Assembly (NCBI RefSeq): GCF_003429005.1
Contig: NZ_QVQV01000013.1
Span: 1 to 64,000 of the forward strand
Direction of reading: 5' to 3'
Length of the DNA: 64,000 nt
Source of the DNA: Paraburkholderia sp. DHOC27
GTDB taxonomy: Bacteria > Pseudomonadota > Gammaproteobacteria > Burkholderiales > Burkholderiaceae
Of the stretch, positions 40,711 to 50,739 are shown in pieces. The position numbers were made by a program, and so were the translations under genes. Below the pieces are notes generated by a model, which was not told where the DNA came from, made no database searches, and was given only the letters and a program-made list of their open reading frames with translations. Each line of letters begins with the position of its first letter. The stretch's first letter is position 1.

Positions 40711-43700
40711 ATGAACGACCACCTGCAACCGATGTCCCCGGTTCCCGCCGCGCAAGGTCTGTACGACCCGCAAAACGAGCACGACGCCTGCGGCGTCGGC
40801 TTCGTCGCCCATATCAAGGGCAAGAAAAGTCACGAGATCATCGAGCAGGGTCTGAAAATCCTCGAGAACCTCGATCACCGGGGCGCCGTCGGCGCTGACC
40901 CGCTGATGGGTGACGGCGCAGGCATCCTGATCCAGATTCCGGACGGCTTCTACCGCGAAGAAATGGCCAAGCAGGGCGTGACCTTGCCGCCGTTCGGCGA
41001 ATACGGCGTCGGCATGATCTTCCTGCCGAAGGAACACGCATCGCGCCTCGCCTGCGAACAGGAACTCGAGCGCACGGTGAAGGCCGAGGGCCAGGTGGTG
41101 TTGGGCTGGCGCGATGTGCCGGTCGACCACTCCATGCCCATTTCGCCCACCGTCAAGGCAAGCGAGCCGCTGATCCGCCAGATCTTCATTGGCCGCGGCA
41201 AGGACATCATGGTGACCGACGCGCTGGAGCGGAAGCTGTACATCATCCGCAAAACCGCGAGCCACCGCATTCAGGCGCTCAAGCTCAAGCACGGCAAGGA
41301 ATACTTCGTGCCGTCCTGCTCGGCCCGCACGGTGGTCTACAAGGGCCTGTTGCTGGCCGGTCAGGTCGGCGTGTACTACCGCGACCTGCAGGACGAGCGC
41401 ACGGTGTCGGCGCTGGCGCTGGTGCACCAACGCTTCTCCACGAACACGTTCCCGGCGTGGGAACTGGCTCACCCGTACCGGATGATCGCCCACAACGGCG
41501 AAATCAACACGGTGAAGGGCAACGTCAACTGGCTGAACGCCCGTACTGGCGCGATCGCCTCGCACGTGCTCGGCGACGACCTGCCCAAGCTGTGGCCGCT
41601 CATCTATCCGGGCCAATCGGACACCGCCTCGTTCGACAACTGTCTCGAGCTGCTGGTGATGGCCGGTTATCCGCTCGTCCACGCCATGATGATGATGATC
41701 CCGGAAGCCTGGGAACAGCACACGTTGATGGACGACAACCGCCGTGCCTTCTACGAGTATCACGCCGCGATGATGGAGCCGTGGGACGGCCCCGCCGCCA
41801 TCGCCTTCACCGACGGCCGTCAGATCGGCGCCACGCTCGACCGTAACGGCTTGCGTCCGGCGCGCTACATCGTCACGGACGACGACCTCGTCATCATGGC
41901 GTCGGAAGCGGGCACGCTGCCCATTCCCGAGTCGAAGATCGTCAAGAAGTGGCGTCTGCAGCCGGGCAAGATGTTCCTGATCGACATGGAGCACGGCCGC
42001 ATCATCGACGACAAGGAACTGAAGGACAACCTCGCCAACGCCAAGCCGTACAAGAGCTGGATCGACGCGGTGCGCATCAAGCTCGACGAAATCGAGCCGA
42101 AGGCCGAGGACGTCGTCACGGAGCGCCGTGAGCCCGCCGCTTTGCTGGATCGCCAGCAGGCATTCGGCTATACGCAGGAAGACCTCAAGTTCCTGATGGC
42201 GCCGATGGCGCAGTCCGGTGAAGAAGCCGTCGGTTCGATGGGCAACGACTCGCCGCTGGCGGTCATGTCCAACAAGAACAAGACGCTCTATCACTACTTC
42301 AAGCAACTGTTCGCGCAGGTCACGAACCCGCCCATCGACCCGATCCGTGAAAACATGGTGATGTCGCTGGTGTCGTTCGTCGGTCCAAAGCCGAACCTGC
42401 TGGACACGAACAACATCAACCCGCCGATGCGTCTCGAAGTGTCGCAGCCGGTGCTCGACTTCAAGGACATCGCCAAGATCCGCGCGATCGATCAGTACAC
42501 GGGCGGCAAGTTCAGCTCGTACGAACTGAACATCTGCTACCCGGTGGCGTGGGGCAAGGAAGGCATCGAAGCCCGCCTTGCTTCGCTGTGCGCGGAAGCC
42601 GTGGATGCCGTGAAGTCCGGCTACAACATGCTGATCGTGTCGGACCGCAAGACCGACCGCGACAACGTCGCGATTCCGGCGCTGCTGGCCACCGCCGCGA
42701 TCCACACGCACCTCGTGCAACACGGCCTGCGCACGAGCGCGGGTCTGGTCGTGGAAACCGGCTCGGCGCGTGAGACGCACCACTTCGCGCTGCTCGCAGG
42801 TTACGGCGCGGAAGCCGTGCACCCGTACCTCGCGATGGAAACGCTCGCGCAGATGGCCGCCGGCCTGAAGGGCGACCTGTCGGCGGACAAGGCGGTCTAC
42901 AACTTCACCAAGGCGGTCGGCAAGGGCCTGCAGAAGGTCATGTCCAAGATGGGCATTTCGACCTACATGTCGTACACCGGCGCGCAGATCTTCGAAGCGG
43001 TTGGTCTCGCTGAAGACCTCGTGTCGAAGTACTTCCGCGGCACCTCGTCGAAGGTCGGCGGCATTGGTCTGTTCGACGTGGCTGAAGAAGCGATCCGTCT
43101 GCACCGCGAGGCGTTCGGCGACAACCCGATTCTGGCGAACATGCTCGACGCAGGCGGCGAGTACGCGTACCGCGTGCGCGGCGAAGAACATATGTGGACG
43201 CCGGATGCGATCGCCAAGCTGCAGCACTCGGCGCGCAGCAACTCGTATCAGACGTACAAGGAGTACGCGCATCTGATCAACGATCAGACGAAGCGTCACA
43301 TGACCTTCCGTGGTCTGTTCGAGTTCAAGCTCGATCCGACCCGCGCCATTCCGCTCGACGAAGTGGAACCGGCCAAGGAAATCGTCAAGCGCTTCGCCAC
43401 CGGCGCCATGTCGCTCGGTTCGATCAGCACGGAAGCGCACGCCACGCTCGCCGTCGCGATGAACCGCATTGGCGGCAAGTCGAACACCGGCGAAGGCGGT
43501 GAAGACGCGAACCGTTACCGCAACGAACTGCGCGGTATTCCGATCAAGAACGGCGACACGATGAAGTCGGTGATCGGCGATGAAGTCATCGTCGACATTC
43601 CGCTGAAGGCCGGCGATTCGCTGCGCTCGAAGATCAAGCAGGTGGCATCGGGCCGTTTCGGCGTGACCGCGGAATACCTCGCTTCTGCCGATCAGATCCA

Positions 43701-45414
43701 GATCAAGATGGCGCAGGGCGCGAAGCCAGGCGAAGGCGGTCAGTTGCCAGGCCACAAGGTGTCCGACTACATCGGCAAGCTGCGTTATTCGGTGCCGGGC
43801 GTTGGCCTGATTTCGCCGCCGCCGCACCACGACATCTACTCGATCGAAGATCTGGCGCAGCTGATCCACGATCTGAAGAACGTCAACTCGAGTTCCAGCG
43901 TGTCGGTGAAGCTGGTTTCCGAATCGGGCGTTGGTACGGTGGCCGCAGGTGTTGCAAAGGCCAAGGCCGACCACGTCGTGATCGCCGGGCATGATGGCGG
44001 CACGGGCGCATCGCCGCTGTCGTCGCTCAAGCACGCAGGTACGCCGTGGGAATTGGGTCTCGCGGAAACGCAGCAGACCCTGGTGCTGAACCAGTTGCGC
44101 GGCCGCATTCGCGTGCAGGCCGACGGTCAGATGAAGACCGGCCGCGACGTCGTGATCGGCGCGCTGCTCGGCGCGGATGAATTCGGCTTTGCAACGGCGC
44201 CGCTCGTCGTGCAGGGCTGCATCATGATGCGCAAGTGTCACCTGAATACCTGCCCGGTCGGCGTGGCCACGCAGGATCCGGTGCTGCGCGCGAAGTTCTC
44301 GGGTCAGCCGGAACACGTCGTCAACTTCTTCTTCTTCGTTGCGGAAGAAGTGCGCGAGATCATGGCGCAACTGGGCATCCGCAAGTTCGACGACCTGATC
44401 GGTCACGCGGAACTGCTCGACATGAAGAAGGGCATCGAGCACTGGAAGGCGAAGGGCCTGGATTTCTCGCGTGTGTTCTACCAGCCGCATGTCTCGGAAG
44501 AGGTGGCGCGCAAGCACGTGGACGTGCAGGATCACGGCCTTGATCGCGCGCTGGATCACACGCTGATCGAGAAGGCGCGCGCTGCCATCGAGAAGGGCGA
44601 GCACGTCTCGTTCATCCAGCCGGTGCGCAACGTGAACCGTACGGTCGGCGCGATGTTGTCGGGCATGATCGCGAAGAAGTACGGCCACGACGGCCTCGCT
44701 GACGACACCGTGCACATCCAGTTGAAGGGCACGGCGGGTCAGAGCTTCGGCGCGTTCCTCGCCAGGGGCATCACGCTGGATCTGGTCGGCGACGGCAACG
44801 ACTACGTCGGCAAGGGTCTCTCGGGTGGCCGCATCATCATTCGTCCGACCAACGATTTCCGCGGCAAGTCGGAAGAGAACATCATCTGCGGCAACACGGT
44901 GATGTACGGCGCGATCGAAGGCGAATCGTTCTTCCGTGGCGTGGCAGGCGAACGTTTCTGTGTGCGTAACTCGGGTGCGACGGCGGTCGTGGAAGGCACC
45001 GGCGATCACGGCTGCGAATACATGACGGGCGGCACGGTGGTGGTGCTCGGCGAAACCGGACGCAATTTCGCGGCCGGCATGTCGGGCGGGATTGCGTACG
45101 TGTTCGATCCGGACAACACCTTCGCCGGCAAGTGCAACAAGTCGATGGTCGCGCTGGACCCGGTGCTGCAACAGGCCGAGCAGGAGCGCACGGTCGACAA
45201 GGGTCTGTGGCACGCCAGTGAAACCGACGAAGCGCTGCTGAAGAAACTGATCGAACGTCACTTCCAGTTCACGGGCTCGCCGCGTGCAAAGGCGCTGCTC
45301 GAAAACTGGGACGCGTCGCGCCGCCAGTTCGTGAAGGTGTTCCCGACGGAATACAAGCGCGCGCTCGGCGAAATGGCTGCGAAGAAAGCGAAGGGCGAAG
45401 TGCTCGCCGCTTAA
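40711..45414 (+). CDS. gltB: Glutamate synthase (NADPH) large subunit
   Basis: A 1567-residue enzyme that makes two glutamates from glutamine and 2-oxoglutarate. The N-terminal amidotransferase nucleophile is expected to be Cys27 (HDACGVGF) after removal of a short propeptide. The central and FMN-binding synthase domains follow (GEGGEDANRYRNELR; AGHDGGTGASPLSS). The 3Fe-4S cysteines are in CIMMRKCHLNTCPVG. The C-terminal GXGXG-type beta-helix (about 1290-1520) is present. ATG 40711 is chosen because the upstream frame is unlike the family. Confidence 0.97.
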   Translation: MNDHLQPMSPVPAAQGLYDPQNEHDACGVGFVAHIKGKKSHEIIEQGLKILENLDHRGAVGADPLMGDGAGILIQIPDGFYREEMAKQGVTLPPFGEYGVGMIFLPKEHASRLACEQELERTVKAEGQVVLGWRDVPVDHSMPISPTVKASEPLIRQIFIGRGKDIMVTDALERKLYIIRKTASHRIQALKLKHGKEYFVPSCSARTVVYKGLLLAGQVGVYYRDLQDERTVSALALVHQRFSTNTFPAWELAHPYRMIAHNGEINTVKGNVNWLNARTGAIASHVLGDDLPKLWPLIYPGQSDTASFDNCLELLVMAGYPLVHAMMMMIPEAWEQHTLMDDNRRAFYEYHAAMMEPWDGPAAIAFTDGRQIGATLDRNGLRPARYIVTDDDLVIMASEAGTLPIPESKIVKKWRLQPGKMFLIDMEHGRIIDDKELKDNLANAKPYKSWIDAVRIKLDEIEPKAEDVVTERREPAALLDRQQAFGYTQEDLKFLMAPMAQSGEEAVGSMGNDSPLAVMSNKNKTLYHYFKQLFAQVTNPPIDPIRENMVMSLVSFVGPKPNLLDTNNINPPMRLEVSQPVLDFKDIAKIRAIDQYTGGKFSSYELNICYPVAWGKEGIEARLASLCAEAVDAVKSGYNMLIVSDRKTDRDNVAIPALLATAAIHTHLVQHGLRTSAGLVVETGSARETHHFALLAGYGAEAVHPYLAMETLAQMAAGLKGDLSADKAVYNFTKAVGKGLQKVMSKMGISTYMSYTGAQIFEAVGLAEDLVSKYFRGTSSKVGGIGLFDVAEEAIRLHREAFGDNPILANMLDAGGEYAYRVRGEEHMWTPDAIAKLQHSARSNSYQTYKEYAHLINDQTKRHMTFRGLFEFKLDPTRAIPLDEVEPAKEIVKRFATGAMSLGSISTEAHATLAVAMNRIGGKSNTGEGGEDANRYRNELRGIPIKNGDTMKSVIGDEVIVDIPLKAGDSLRSKIKQVASGRFGVTAEYLASADQIQIKMAQGAKPGEGGQLPGHKVSDYIGKLRYSVPGVGLISPPPHHDIYSIEDLAQLIHDLKNVNSSSSVSVKLVSESGVGTVAAGVAKAKADHVVIAGHDGGTGASPLSSLKHAGTPWELGLAETQQTLVLNQLRGRIRVQADGQMKTGRDVVIGALLGADEFGFATAPLVVQGCIMMRKCHLNTCPVGVATQDPVLRAKFSGQPEHVVNFFFFVAEEVREIMAQLGIRKFDDLIGHAELLDMKKGIEHWKAKGLDFSRVFYQPHVSEEVARKHVDVQDHGLDRALDHTLIEKARAAIEKGEHVSFIQPVRNVNRTVGAMLSGMIAKKYGHDGLADDTVHIQLKGTAGQSFGAFLARGITLDLVGDGNDYVGKGLSGGRIIIRPTNDFRGKSEENIICGNTVMYGAIEGESFFRGVAGERFCVRNSGATAVVEGTGDHGCEYMTGGTVVVLGETGRNFAAGMSGGIAYVFDPDNTFAGKCNKSMVALDPVLQQAEQERTVDKGLWHASETDEALLKKLIERHFQFTGSPRAKALLENWDASRRQFVKVFPTEYKRALGEMAAKKAKGEVLAA

Positions 45415-45459
45415 CGCGCAGCGCGTCATAGCGCCAGACGTTAGATACCCGTTAGTTGT

Positions 45460-45485
45460 ACCCGCCGCGTGGCTGCGCGGCGGGT
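45460..45485 (+). repeat. Stable hairpin between gltB and gltD
   Basis: ACCCGCCGCG pairs perfectly with CGCGGCGGGT, six-base loop, in the 110-base gap. No T-run follows, so it is more likely an RNA stability or partial attenuation element than a terminator. Confidence 0.5.
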
Positions 45486-45524
45486 GCCGATTTCCCCACC
45501 TGTACAGATAGATAAGAGAACCAC

Positions 45525-46991
45525 ATGGGCAAGGCAACCGGTTTTCTCGAGTTCGAACGTCGCCATGAGACGTACGAAGCTCCGCTCACGCGTGTGAAGC
45601 ACTACAAGGAATTCGTCGCGGCACTCTCCGACGACGATGCGAAGGTTCAAGGCGCGCGCTGCATGGACTGCGGCATTCCGTTCTGCAACAACGGCTGCCC
45701 GGTGAACAACATCATCCCGGACTTCAATGACCTGGTGTTTCATCAGGACTGGAAGACCGCGATCGAAGTGCTGCACTCCACCAACAACTTCCCCGAGTTC
45801 ACGGGCCGCATCTGCCCGGCGCCGTGCGAATCGGCGTGTACGCTCGGCATCAACGACGATCCGGTCGGCATCAAGTCGATCGAACACGCGATCATCGACA
45901 AGGCGTGGGCCGAAGGCTGGGTTGCGCCGCAACCGGCGAAGCACAAGACCGGCAAGAAAGTTGCCGTGGTCGGATCCGGCCCCGCCGGTCTCGCCGTTGC
46001 GCAACAACTGGCGCGCGCGGGGCACGATGTGACCGTGTTCGAGAAGAACGATCGCATCGGTGGTCTGCTGCGTTACGGCATCCCCGATTTCAAGCTGGAA
46101 AAGTGGCTGATCGATCGCCGCATGCGGCAGATGGAAGCCGAAGGCGTGACCTTCCGCCCGGGCGTGTTCATCGGCAAGGATCCGCTGCCGGGACACATCG
46201 CCAATACGGCGAAGGAAACCATCACACCGGACGAACTGAAAGAACAGTTCGACGCGGTGGTGCTGTCGGGCGGCTCCGAAACGCCGCGTGATCTGCCGGT
46301 GCCGGGCCGCGAGCTGGAAGGCATCTACTACGCGATGGAATTCCTGCCGCAGCAGAACAAGGTCAATGCGGGCGACAAGGTGCCGGGACAACTGGTTGCC
46401 AAGGGCAAGCACGTGGTCGTGATCGGCGGTGGCGATACGGGTTCTGACTGCGTCGGTACCTCGAACCGTCACGGCGCGAAGGATGTCACGCAGTTCGAAC
46501 TGCTGCCGCAACCGCCGGAAGAAGAGAACAAGCCGCTCGTGTGGCCGTACTGGCCGATCAAGCTGCGCACCTCGTCCTCACACGAGGAAGGCTGCGAGCG
46601 TGACTGGTCCGTGGCGACCAAGCGTTTCGAAGGCAAGAATGGCAAGGTGGAAAAGCTGATCGCCGTGCGCGTGGAATGGAAGGACGGCAGGATGCAGGAA
46701 GTGGCAGGCTCCGAGTTCGAAATGAAGGCGGACCTGGTGCTGCTGGCGATGGGTTTCACGCAACCGGTCTCGCCGATCCTCGAAGCGTTCGGCGTCGACA
46801 AGGACGCGCGCGGCAACGTGCGCGCCGCGACGGAAGGCGACAAGGCGTACTACACGTCGGTGAACAAGGTGTTCACCGCGGGCGACATGCGCCGTGGCCA
46901 GTCGCTCGTCGTGTGGGCGATTCGCGAAGGCCGTCAGTGCGCGCGCTCGGTGGACGCGTTCCTGATGGGACAGTCGGATCTGCCGCGCTAA
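45525..46991 (+). CDS. gltD: Glutamate synthase small subunit
   Basis: A 488-residue flavoprotein that takes electrons from NADPH and passes them to GltB. N-terminal 4Fe-4S cysteines are in CMDCGIPFCNNGCPVNN and CPAPCESAC. The FAD-binding GSGPAGLAVAQQLARAG and NADPH-binding GGGDTGSDC motifs follow. It is in an operon with gltB. Confidence 0.98.
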   Translation: MGKATGFLEFERRHETYEAPLTRVKHYKEFVAALSDDDAKVQGARCMDCGIPFCNNGCPVNNIIPDFNDLVFHQDWKTAIEVLHSTNNFPEFTGRICPAPCESACTLGINDDPVGIKSIEHAIIDKAWAEGWVAPQPAKHKTGKKVAVVGSGPAGLAVAQQLARAGHDVTVFEKNDRIGGLLRYGIPDFKLEKWLIDRRMRQMEAEGVTFRPGVFIGKDPLPGHIANTAKETITPDELKEQFDAVVLSGGSETPRDLPVPGRELEGIYYAMEFLPQQNKVNAGDKVPGQLVAKGKHVVVIGGGDTGSDCVGTSNRHGAKDVTQFELLPQPPEEENKPLVWPYWPIKLRTSSSHEEGCERDWSVATKRFEGKNGKVEKLIAVRVEWKDGRMQEVAGSEFEMKADLVLLAMGFTQPVSPILEAFGVDKDARGNVRAATEGDKAYYTSVNKVFTAGDMRRGQSLVVWAIREGRQCARSVDAFLMGQSDLPR

Positions 46992-47087
46992 GTGTTTGTC
47001 CGGTCCGTGCATGCGTGTGCACCATGCACGCTTGCGCGGGCTGACCACTGTTTGCAGGAAGAGGTGGAGACGACAAGGCGGTAACAG

Positions 47088-47121
47088 AGCCGGGCACCCG
47101 CAAGGGTGACCCGGCTTTTTT
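47088..47121 (+). terminator. Intrinsic terminator after gltD
   Basis: AGCCGGG (47088-47094) / CCCGGCT (47110-47116) with an inner ACCC/GGGT pairing, then TTTTTT. It ends the gltBD operon. Confidence 0.9.
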
Positions 47122-47236
47122 CATGGGCGTGTGATCCCGGTGAAACGACGTGCGTCATCGCTTTGATGTCCAACAGCACGCCTGCGATACTTGTTACGCG
47201 CAAAGCGGACCTTTCATACAGCGAGGGCGACCCACG

Positions 47237-47791
47237 ATGCAAGCCAGCGAGACACAAGAGCACGGCCCCTGGCAGCGCTGCTTCATCGCGCTGGCGCCGG
47301 ATGTCGCCACACGCGATGCGCTTGCCGCGCTCGACGTGCCCAGCAGTGCGCGTCGTGTGCCGTATGAACAATTGCATTTGACGGTGACGTTCATCGGTGC
47401 GCTCACGGCGGAGCGGGGCGAGCGACTGGCAGCAGAGTTGGCGCAGCCAGGCGCGGCGCTGGAACCGGCGCCGATCACCGGCATCGAGCATTGGCCGAAT
47501 GCCACGCATCCACGCCTGACGGTGGCAAGACTCGCGATGACCGATGGCTTGCTGAAGCTGGACTGGCGCGTCCGTTCGTTGATGATCGACCTCGGCTTAC
47601 CGGTGGATGCCCGCTCGTTCCGCCCGCACATCACACTGGCGCGCTTTGGCCGGGACGCGGCGGCGCCCGAGCCTTGCGCGCAGCCGCCCGCAAATCTACA
47701 GGCGAACTTCGAGGCGCTGGTGTTGTATTCGAGCACCCTGGCGCGACACGGCGCGCGTTATCGTGCGTTGGCCAGCGCGGCCGTGGGATAA
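47237..47791 (+). CDS. thpR: RNA 2',3'-cyclic phosphodiesterase (2H family, ThpR)
   Basis: A 184-residue 2H-phosphoesterase. The two catalytic HxTx motifs are HLTVTFIG and HITLARFG, at normal spacing. The family opens 2',3'-cyclic phosphates in RNA and was first described as 2'-5' RNA ligase. ATG 47237 gives a compact N-terminus (WQRCFIALAP); the longer upstream frame is unlike the family. It has its own place after the gltD terminator. Confidence 0.9.
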   Translation: MQASETQEHGPWQRCFIALAPDVATRDALAALDVPSSARRVPYEQLHLTVTFIGALTAERGERLAAELAQPGAALEPAPITGIEHWPNATHPRLTVARLAMTDGLLKLDWRVRSLMIDLGLPVDARSFRPHITLARFGRDAAAPEPCAQPPANLQANFEALVLYSSTLARHGARYRALASAAVG

Positions 47792-47858
47792 GCAACACCA
47801 GCAAGCGTAAGCACGGCGCAGCAAACGCCGCCATGCCGCGCGCAGCAAGCCGCAATAT

Positions 47859-49124
47859 TCAGCGCCGATACCGCTCGAGAGTGAGCCCTTCCAGATCGAT
47901 CTCCGCCGTCCGCCCCGCGACCAGGTCGGCCACGACCTTGCCCGAGCCCATCGCCATCGCCCAGCCGGTGGACCCGTGTCCCACGTTGAGCCAGAGACGC
48001 TCCACACCGGAGCGGCCGAGCAGCGGCGGTCCATCCGGCGTCATGGGTCGGCGTCCCACCCAGAAATGCGCCGAGCCGCGATTGGCCGCATGCGGAAACC
48101 AGTCGTCCAGCACTTTCAGCAAGGTTTGCAGCGCCTGTTCGCGCAAGGTGGAATGCCGGTTGCCCAGTTCAGCCGTCCCGGCCACGCGTACGTTGCGGCC
48201 AAAGCGCGTGATCGCCGTCTTCAGCGATTCATCCATCAATGCGGCGCGCGGGGCCTTCTCGTCGTCCGTGACCGGCAGGGTCGCGGAGTAGCCTTTGACT
48301 GGGTAGAGCGGCAGCTTGACGCCAAGCGGTGCGAGCAGCGCCGCGCTATCGACACCCAGCGCCACCACGACCGCATCCGCGGGCAGCAGTTCGAGGCCAC
48401 GCTCGCTTTCGATGCGCACGCCGCGCACTTCGCCGCCCTGCACATCGAGCGACGTCACGTGGGTGTCGAAGCGAAACACCACGCCCATGTGTTCGCAGAT
48501 CAAGCGCAACTCACGCGTGAAGCGGGCGCAATCGCCGGCTTCGTCATCCGGCAGATAAAGCCCGGCGGTGGGTGTCTCACGCGCCCAGCGCAATCCAGGT
48601 TCGATCTCGACGCATTGCGCCGCGCTCACTTCCCGAAACGCGATGCCCGCGTCACGCAGCACAGTGAGCGCGGGCTGGGCGAGCGCCACGTCGTACTCGC
48701 TGCGAAAGAGCTGCAAATAACCCTGGCTGCGGCCATAGTCGAACGGATGCCGCGAGCGGAATTCATGCAGACAGTTGCGGCTGTAGTACGCAATCCGCTG
48801 CATGCGCTGCTTGTTGACACGAAACCGCTCCAGCTCGCATTCACGCAACCAGCGGGCGATCCAGCGCCATTGAGCGGGGTCGAAGGTGGGCCTGAAGATC
48901 AGCGGCGAAGTGGGCTTGAACAGATATCTGAGCAGCTTGGCCGGCATGCCCGGTGCGGCCCAGGGTGTCACATAGCCGGGAGCGATCACGCCGGCGTTGC
49001 CGAAACTGGTGGCTAGCGCTACGTCGGGCTCGCGTTCGATCACCGTGACGTCGCAGCCTTGCGCCCGCAAATAGAAGGCGGTCGCCACGCCAATCACGCC
49101 GCCGCCTAAAACGATTGTGTTCAT
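47859..49124 (-). CDS. D-amino acid dehydrogenase-like FAD oxidoreductase
   Basis: A 421-residue DadA-type enzyme. The FAD motif VLGGGVIGVATAFYL is at the N-terminus, followed by ATSFGNAGVIAPGYVTPWA and a C-terminal NVGHGSTGWAMAMGSG. DadA oxidises D-amino acids at the membrane and passes electrons to quinones. ATG 49124 starts the FAD motif directly. The MFS transporter gene upstream ends 16 bases before it, so the pair is probably one uptake-and-oxidation unit. Substrate unknown. Confidence 0.88.
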   Translation of the reverse strand: MNTIVLGGGVIGVATAFYLRAQGCDVTVIEREPDVALATSFGNAGVIAPGYVTPWAAPGMPAKLLRYLFKPTSPLIFRPTFDPAQWRWIARWLRECELERFRVNKQRMQRIAYYSRNCLHEFRSRHPFDYGRSQGYLQLFRSEYDVALAQPALTVLRDAGIAFREVSAAQCVEIEPGLRWARETPTAGLYLPDDEAGDCARFTRELRLICEHMGVVFRFDTHVTSLDVQGGEVRGVRIESERGLELLPADAVVVALGVDSAALLAPLGVKLPLYPVKGYSATLPVTDDEKAPRAALMDESLKTAITRFGRNVRVAGTAELGNRHSTLREQALQTLLKVLDDWFPHAANRGSAHFWVGRRPMTPDGPPLLGRSGVERLWLNVGHGSTGWAMAMGSGKVVADLVAGRTAEIDLEGLTLERYRR

Positions 49125-49140
49125 ATCTGTGCTGAGGCGT

Positions 49141-50400
49141 TCAGGAGGCAGTGGTCGTGGACGGTAGCGCACGGCCCACGGTTTCGGGCAGACACAGCGC
49201 GGCGGCGATCACCAGCAAATAGCCGGCGCCGGCCACGAGGCCCATCGCATTCACGAGCGTCATGGATTGCGCCAGCGTGCCGACCAGAATTGGAAACAGT
49301 GCGCCCAGTCCGCCCCCGAGGTTGTAGCAAAAGCCCTGACCGGAACCGCGAATCGAATTCGGATACAGCTCCGATAGATACGCACCCACTCCCGCAAATA
49401 TTCCCTGCACGACGACACCGAGCGGAAATCCGAGCAGCAGCATGGCGTGGTCGGTCACGGGCAGCATCGTGTAGACCATCCCGAGCGCGAACGAACCGAT
49501 TGCGAACAGCACGAACGACGCGCGCCGGCCAATGCGGTCGCACAGGATCGCCCCGACGATATAGCCGGTAAACGATCCCACGATCAGCACGATCAGATAG
49601 CCGCTGGTGTTGAAGACGGACAGATGTCGCACGGTCTTGAGATAGGTGGGCAGCCAGGTGGTGATCGCGTAATAGCCGCCCAGCATGCCGGTGCACAGCG
49701 CGCTGCCGAGCAGCGTGGTCTTGAGATGGGGCACGGCGAAGATTTGCAGGAAGTGCCCCGTATCCGCGCCGCTTTCGCGCGCCTTGCGGGTAGCAATGAA
49801 GACATCTGGATCGCTGACGTTGCGGCGAATGAAGATGATCCACAGGGCCGGCAGCAAGCCGACCCAGAAGCAGGCGCGCCACGCGTACTGTTCCTGCAGC
49901 CACGCGAACGACGCCCAGTAGACAAGCGCCGCCGCCGCCCAGCCGAACGACCAGCTGCTTTGCACCGTGCCCACGGCCTTGGCGCGATGCTCAGGCGAGC
50001 GAATCGTTTCCGCCATCATGATGGTCACGACCGACCACTCGCCGCCAAAGCCGATACCCTGAAGCGTGCGCGTGGCGAGCAGTTGCCAGAACGAGTGCGT
50101 GAAGCCGGACAGGCACGTGAAAACCGCGAAGGTGGCGATGGTCCATTGCAGGACGCGTACGCGCCCATAGCGATCGGCGAGGATGCCGGCGAGCCAGCCG
50201 CCCACGGCCGACGAGATCAGCGAACTGGTCGCGATCATCCCCGCTTCGCTTTTCGTCATGCCCCACGTCGCGATCAAGGTGGGAATCAGAAACGAGTAGA
50301 TCATGAAGTCGAACGCGTCGACGGCGTAACCGCCGAAGCCCGCGTAAAGTGTGCGTCGCTCGCGCGTCGTCAGCTCCGTGAACCACTCAAATGACGCCAT
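49141..50400 (-). CDS. MFS transporter (12 membrane segments)
   Basis: A 419-residue major facilitator with the loop motifs GILADRYGRVRVLQW and AILCDRIGRRASFV, and FMIYSFLIPTLIATWG and GEWSVVTIMMAE typical of the aromatic-acid/sialate-type H+ symporters. ATG 50400 follows GGAGAGGG. Two in-frame ATGs further up would add 8 or more residues without a better binding site. It is co-transcribed with the dehydrogenase gene; an organic or amino acid substrate is inferred. Confidence 0.85.
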   Translation of the reverse strand: MASFEWFTELTTRERRTLYAGFGGYAVDAFDFMIYSFLIPTLIATWGMTKSEAGMIATSSLISSAVGGWLAGILADRYGRVRVLQWTIATFAVFTCLSGFTHSFWQLLATRTLQGIGFGGEWSVVTIMMAETIRSPEHRAKAVGTVQSSWSFGWAAAALVYWASFAWLQEQYAWRACFWVGLLPALWIIFIRRNVSDPDVFIATRKARESGADTGHFLQIFAVPHLKTTLLGSALCTGMLGGYYAITTWLPTYLKTVRHLSVFNTSGYLIVLIVGSFTGYIVGAILCDRIGRRASFVLFAIGSFALGMVYTMLPVTDHAMLLLGFPLGVVVQGIFAGVGAYLSELYPNSIRGSGQGFCYNLGGGLGALFPILVGTLAQSMTLVNAMGLVAGAGYLLVIAAALCLPETVGRALPSTTTAS

Positions 50401-50739
50401 GCCCTCTCCCATACTCTGTGTCATCCTGCGCGTGGCGCGCGGGACACTCTCTCGTGCCGCCATTTTACGGTGCCGCTATCCGCGTGGACCAGGCGGAACA
50501 AAAAACATGGCGTGGGTTGATGGATGCGGGCCTGCTGGGGACGGCCCCTGAACTCGTTTCACTTCCTTACCGACTCCTACCTTGTAACCTGCCCGTGATA
50601 TTCGTTGGGTACACTCACCCCAAAGCGTGCAGGCTTGCCTGGGCGTTCTCCGCCAGAGGCGAGCGCGCCTTTACCCCAATACTCAATGGATTTCTCTGCG
50701 ACCGTTCGCCCACCCGCGACCCGGTCCGCCACGGCATCG
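50401..50739. other. Divergent intergenic region MFS / phosphatase-like lipoprotein
   Basis: 339 bases with open but unsupported frames in both directions. No clear -10/-35 pair, operator dyad or terminator was found. An in-frame ATG at 50686 could lengthen the downstream gene by 18 residues, but no binding site precedes it. Confidence 0.4.

Noticed and set aside
40549..45537. A 1662-codon open frame antisense to gltB, and many other long antisense frames
   Set aside because: High GC with third-position bias leaves the antisense frames open. The product is Arg/His/Ala-rich without any family motif, has no binding site, and lies wholly over a clear gltB.
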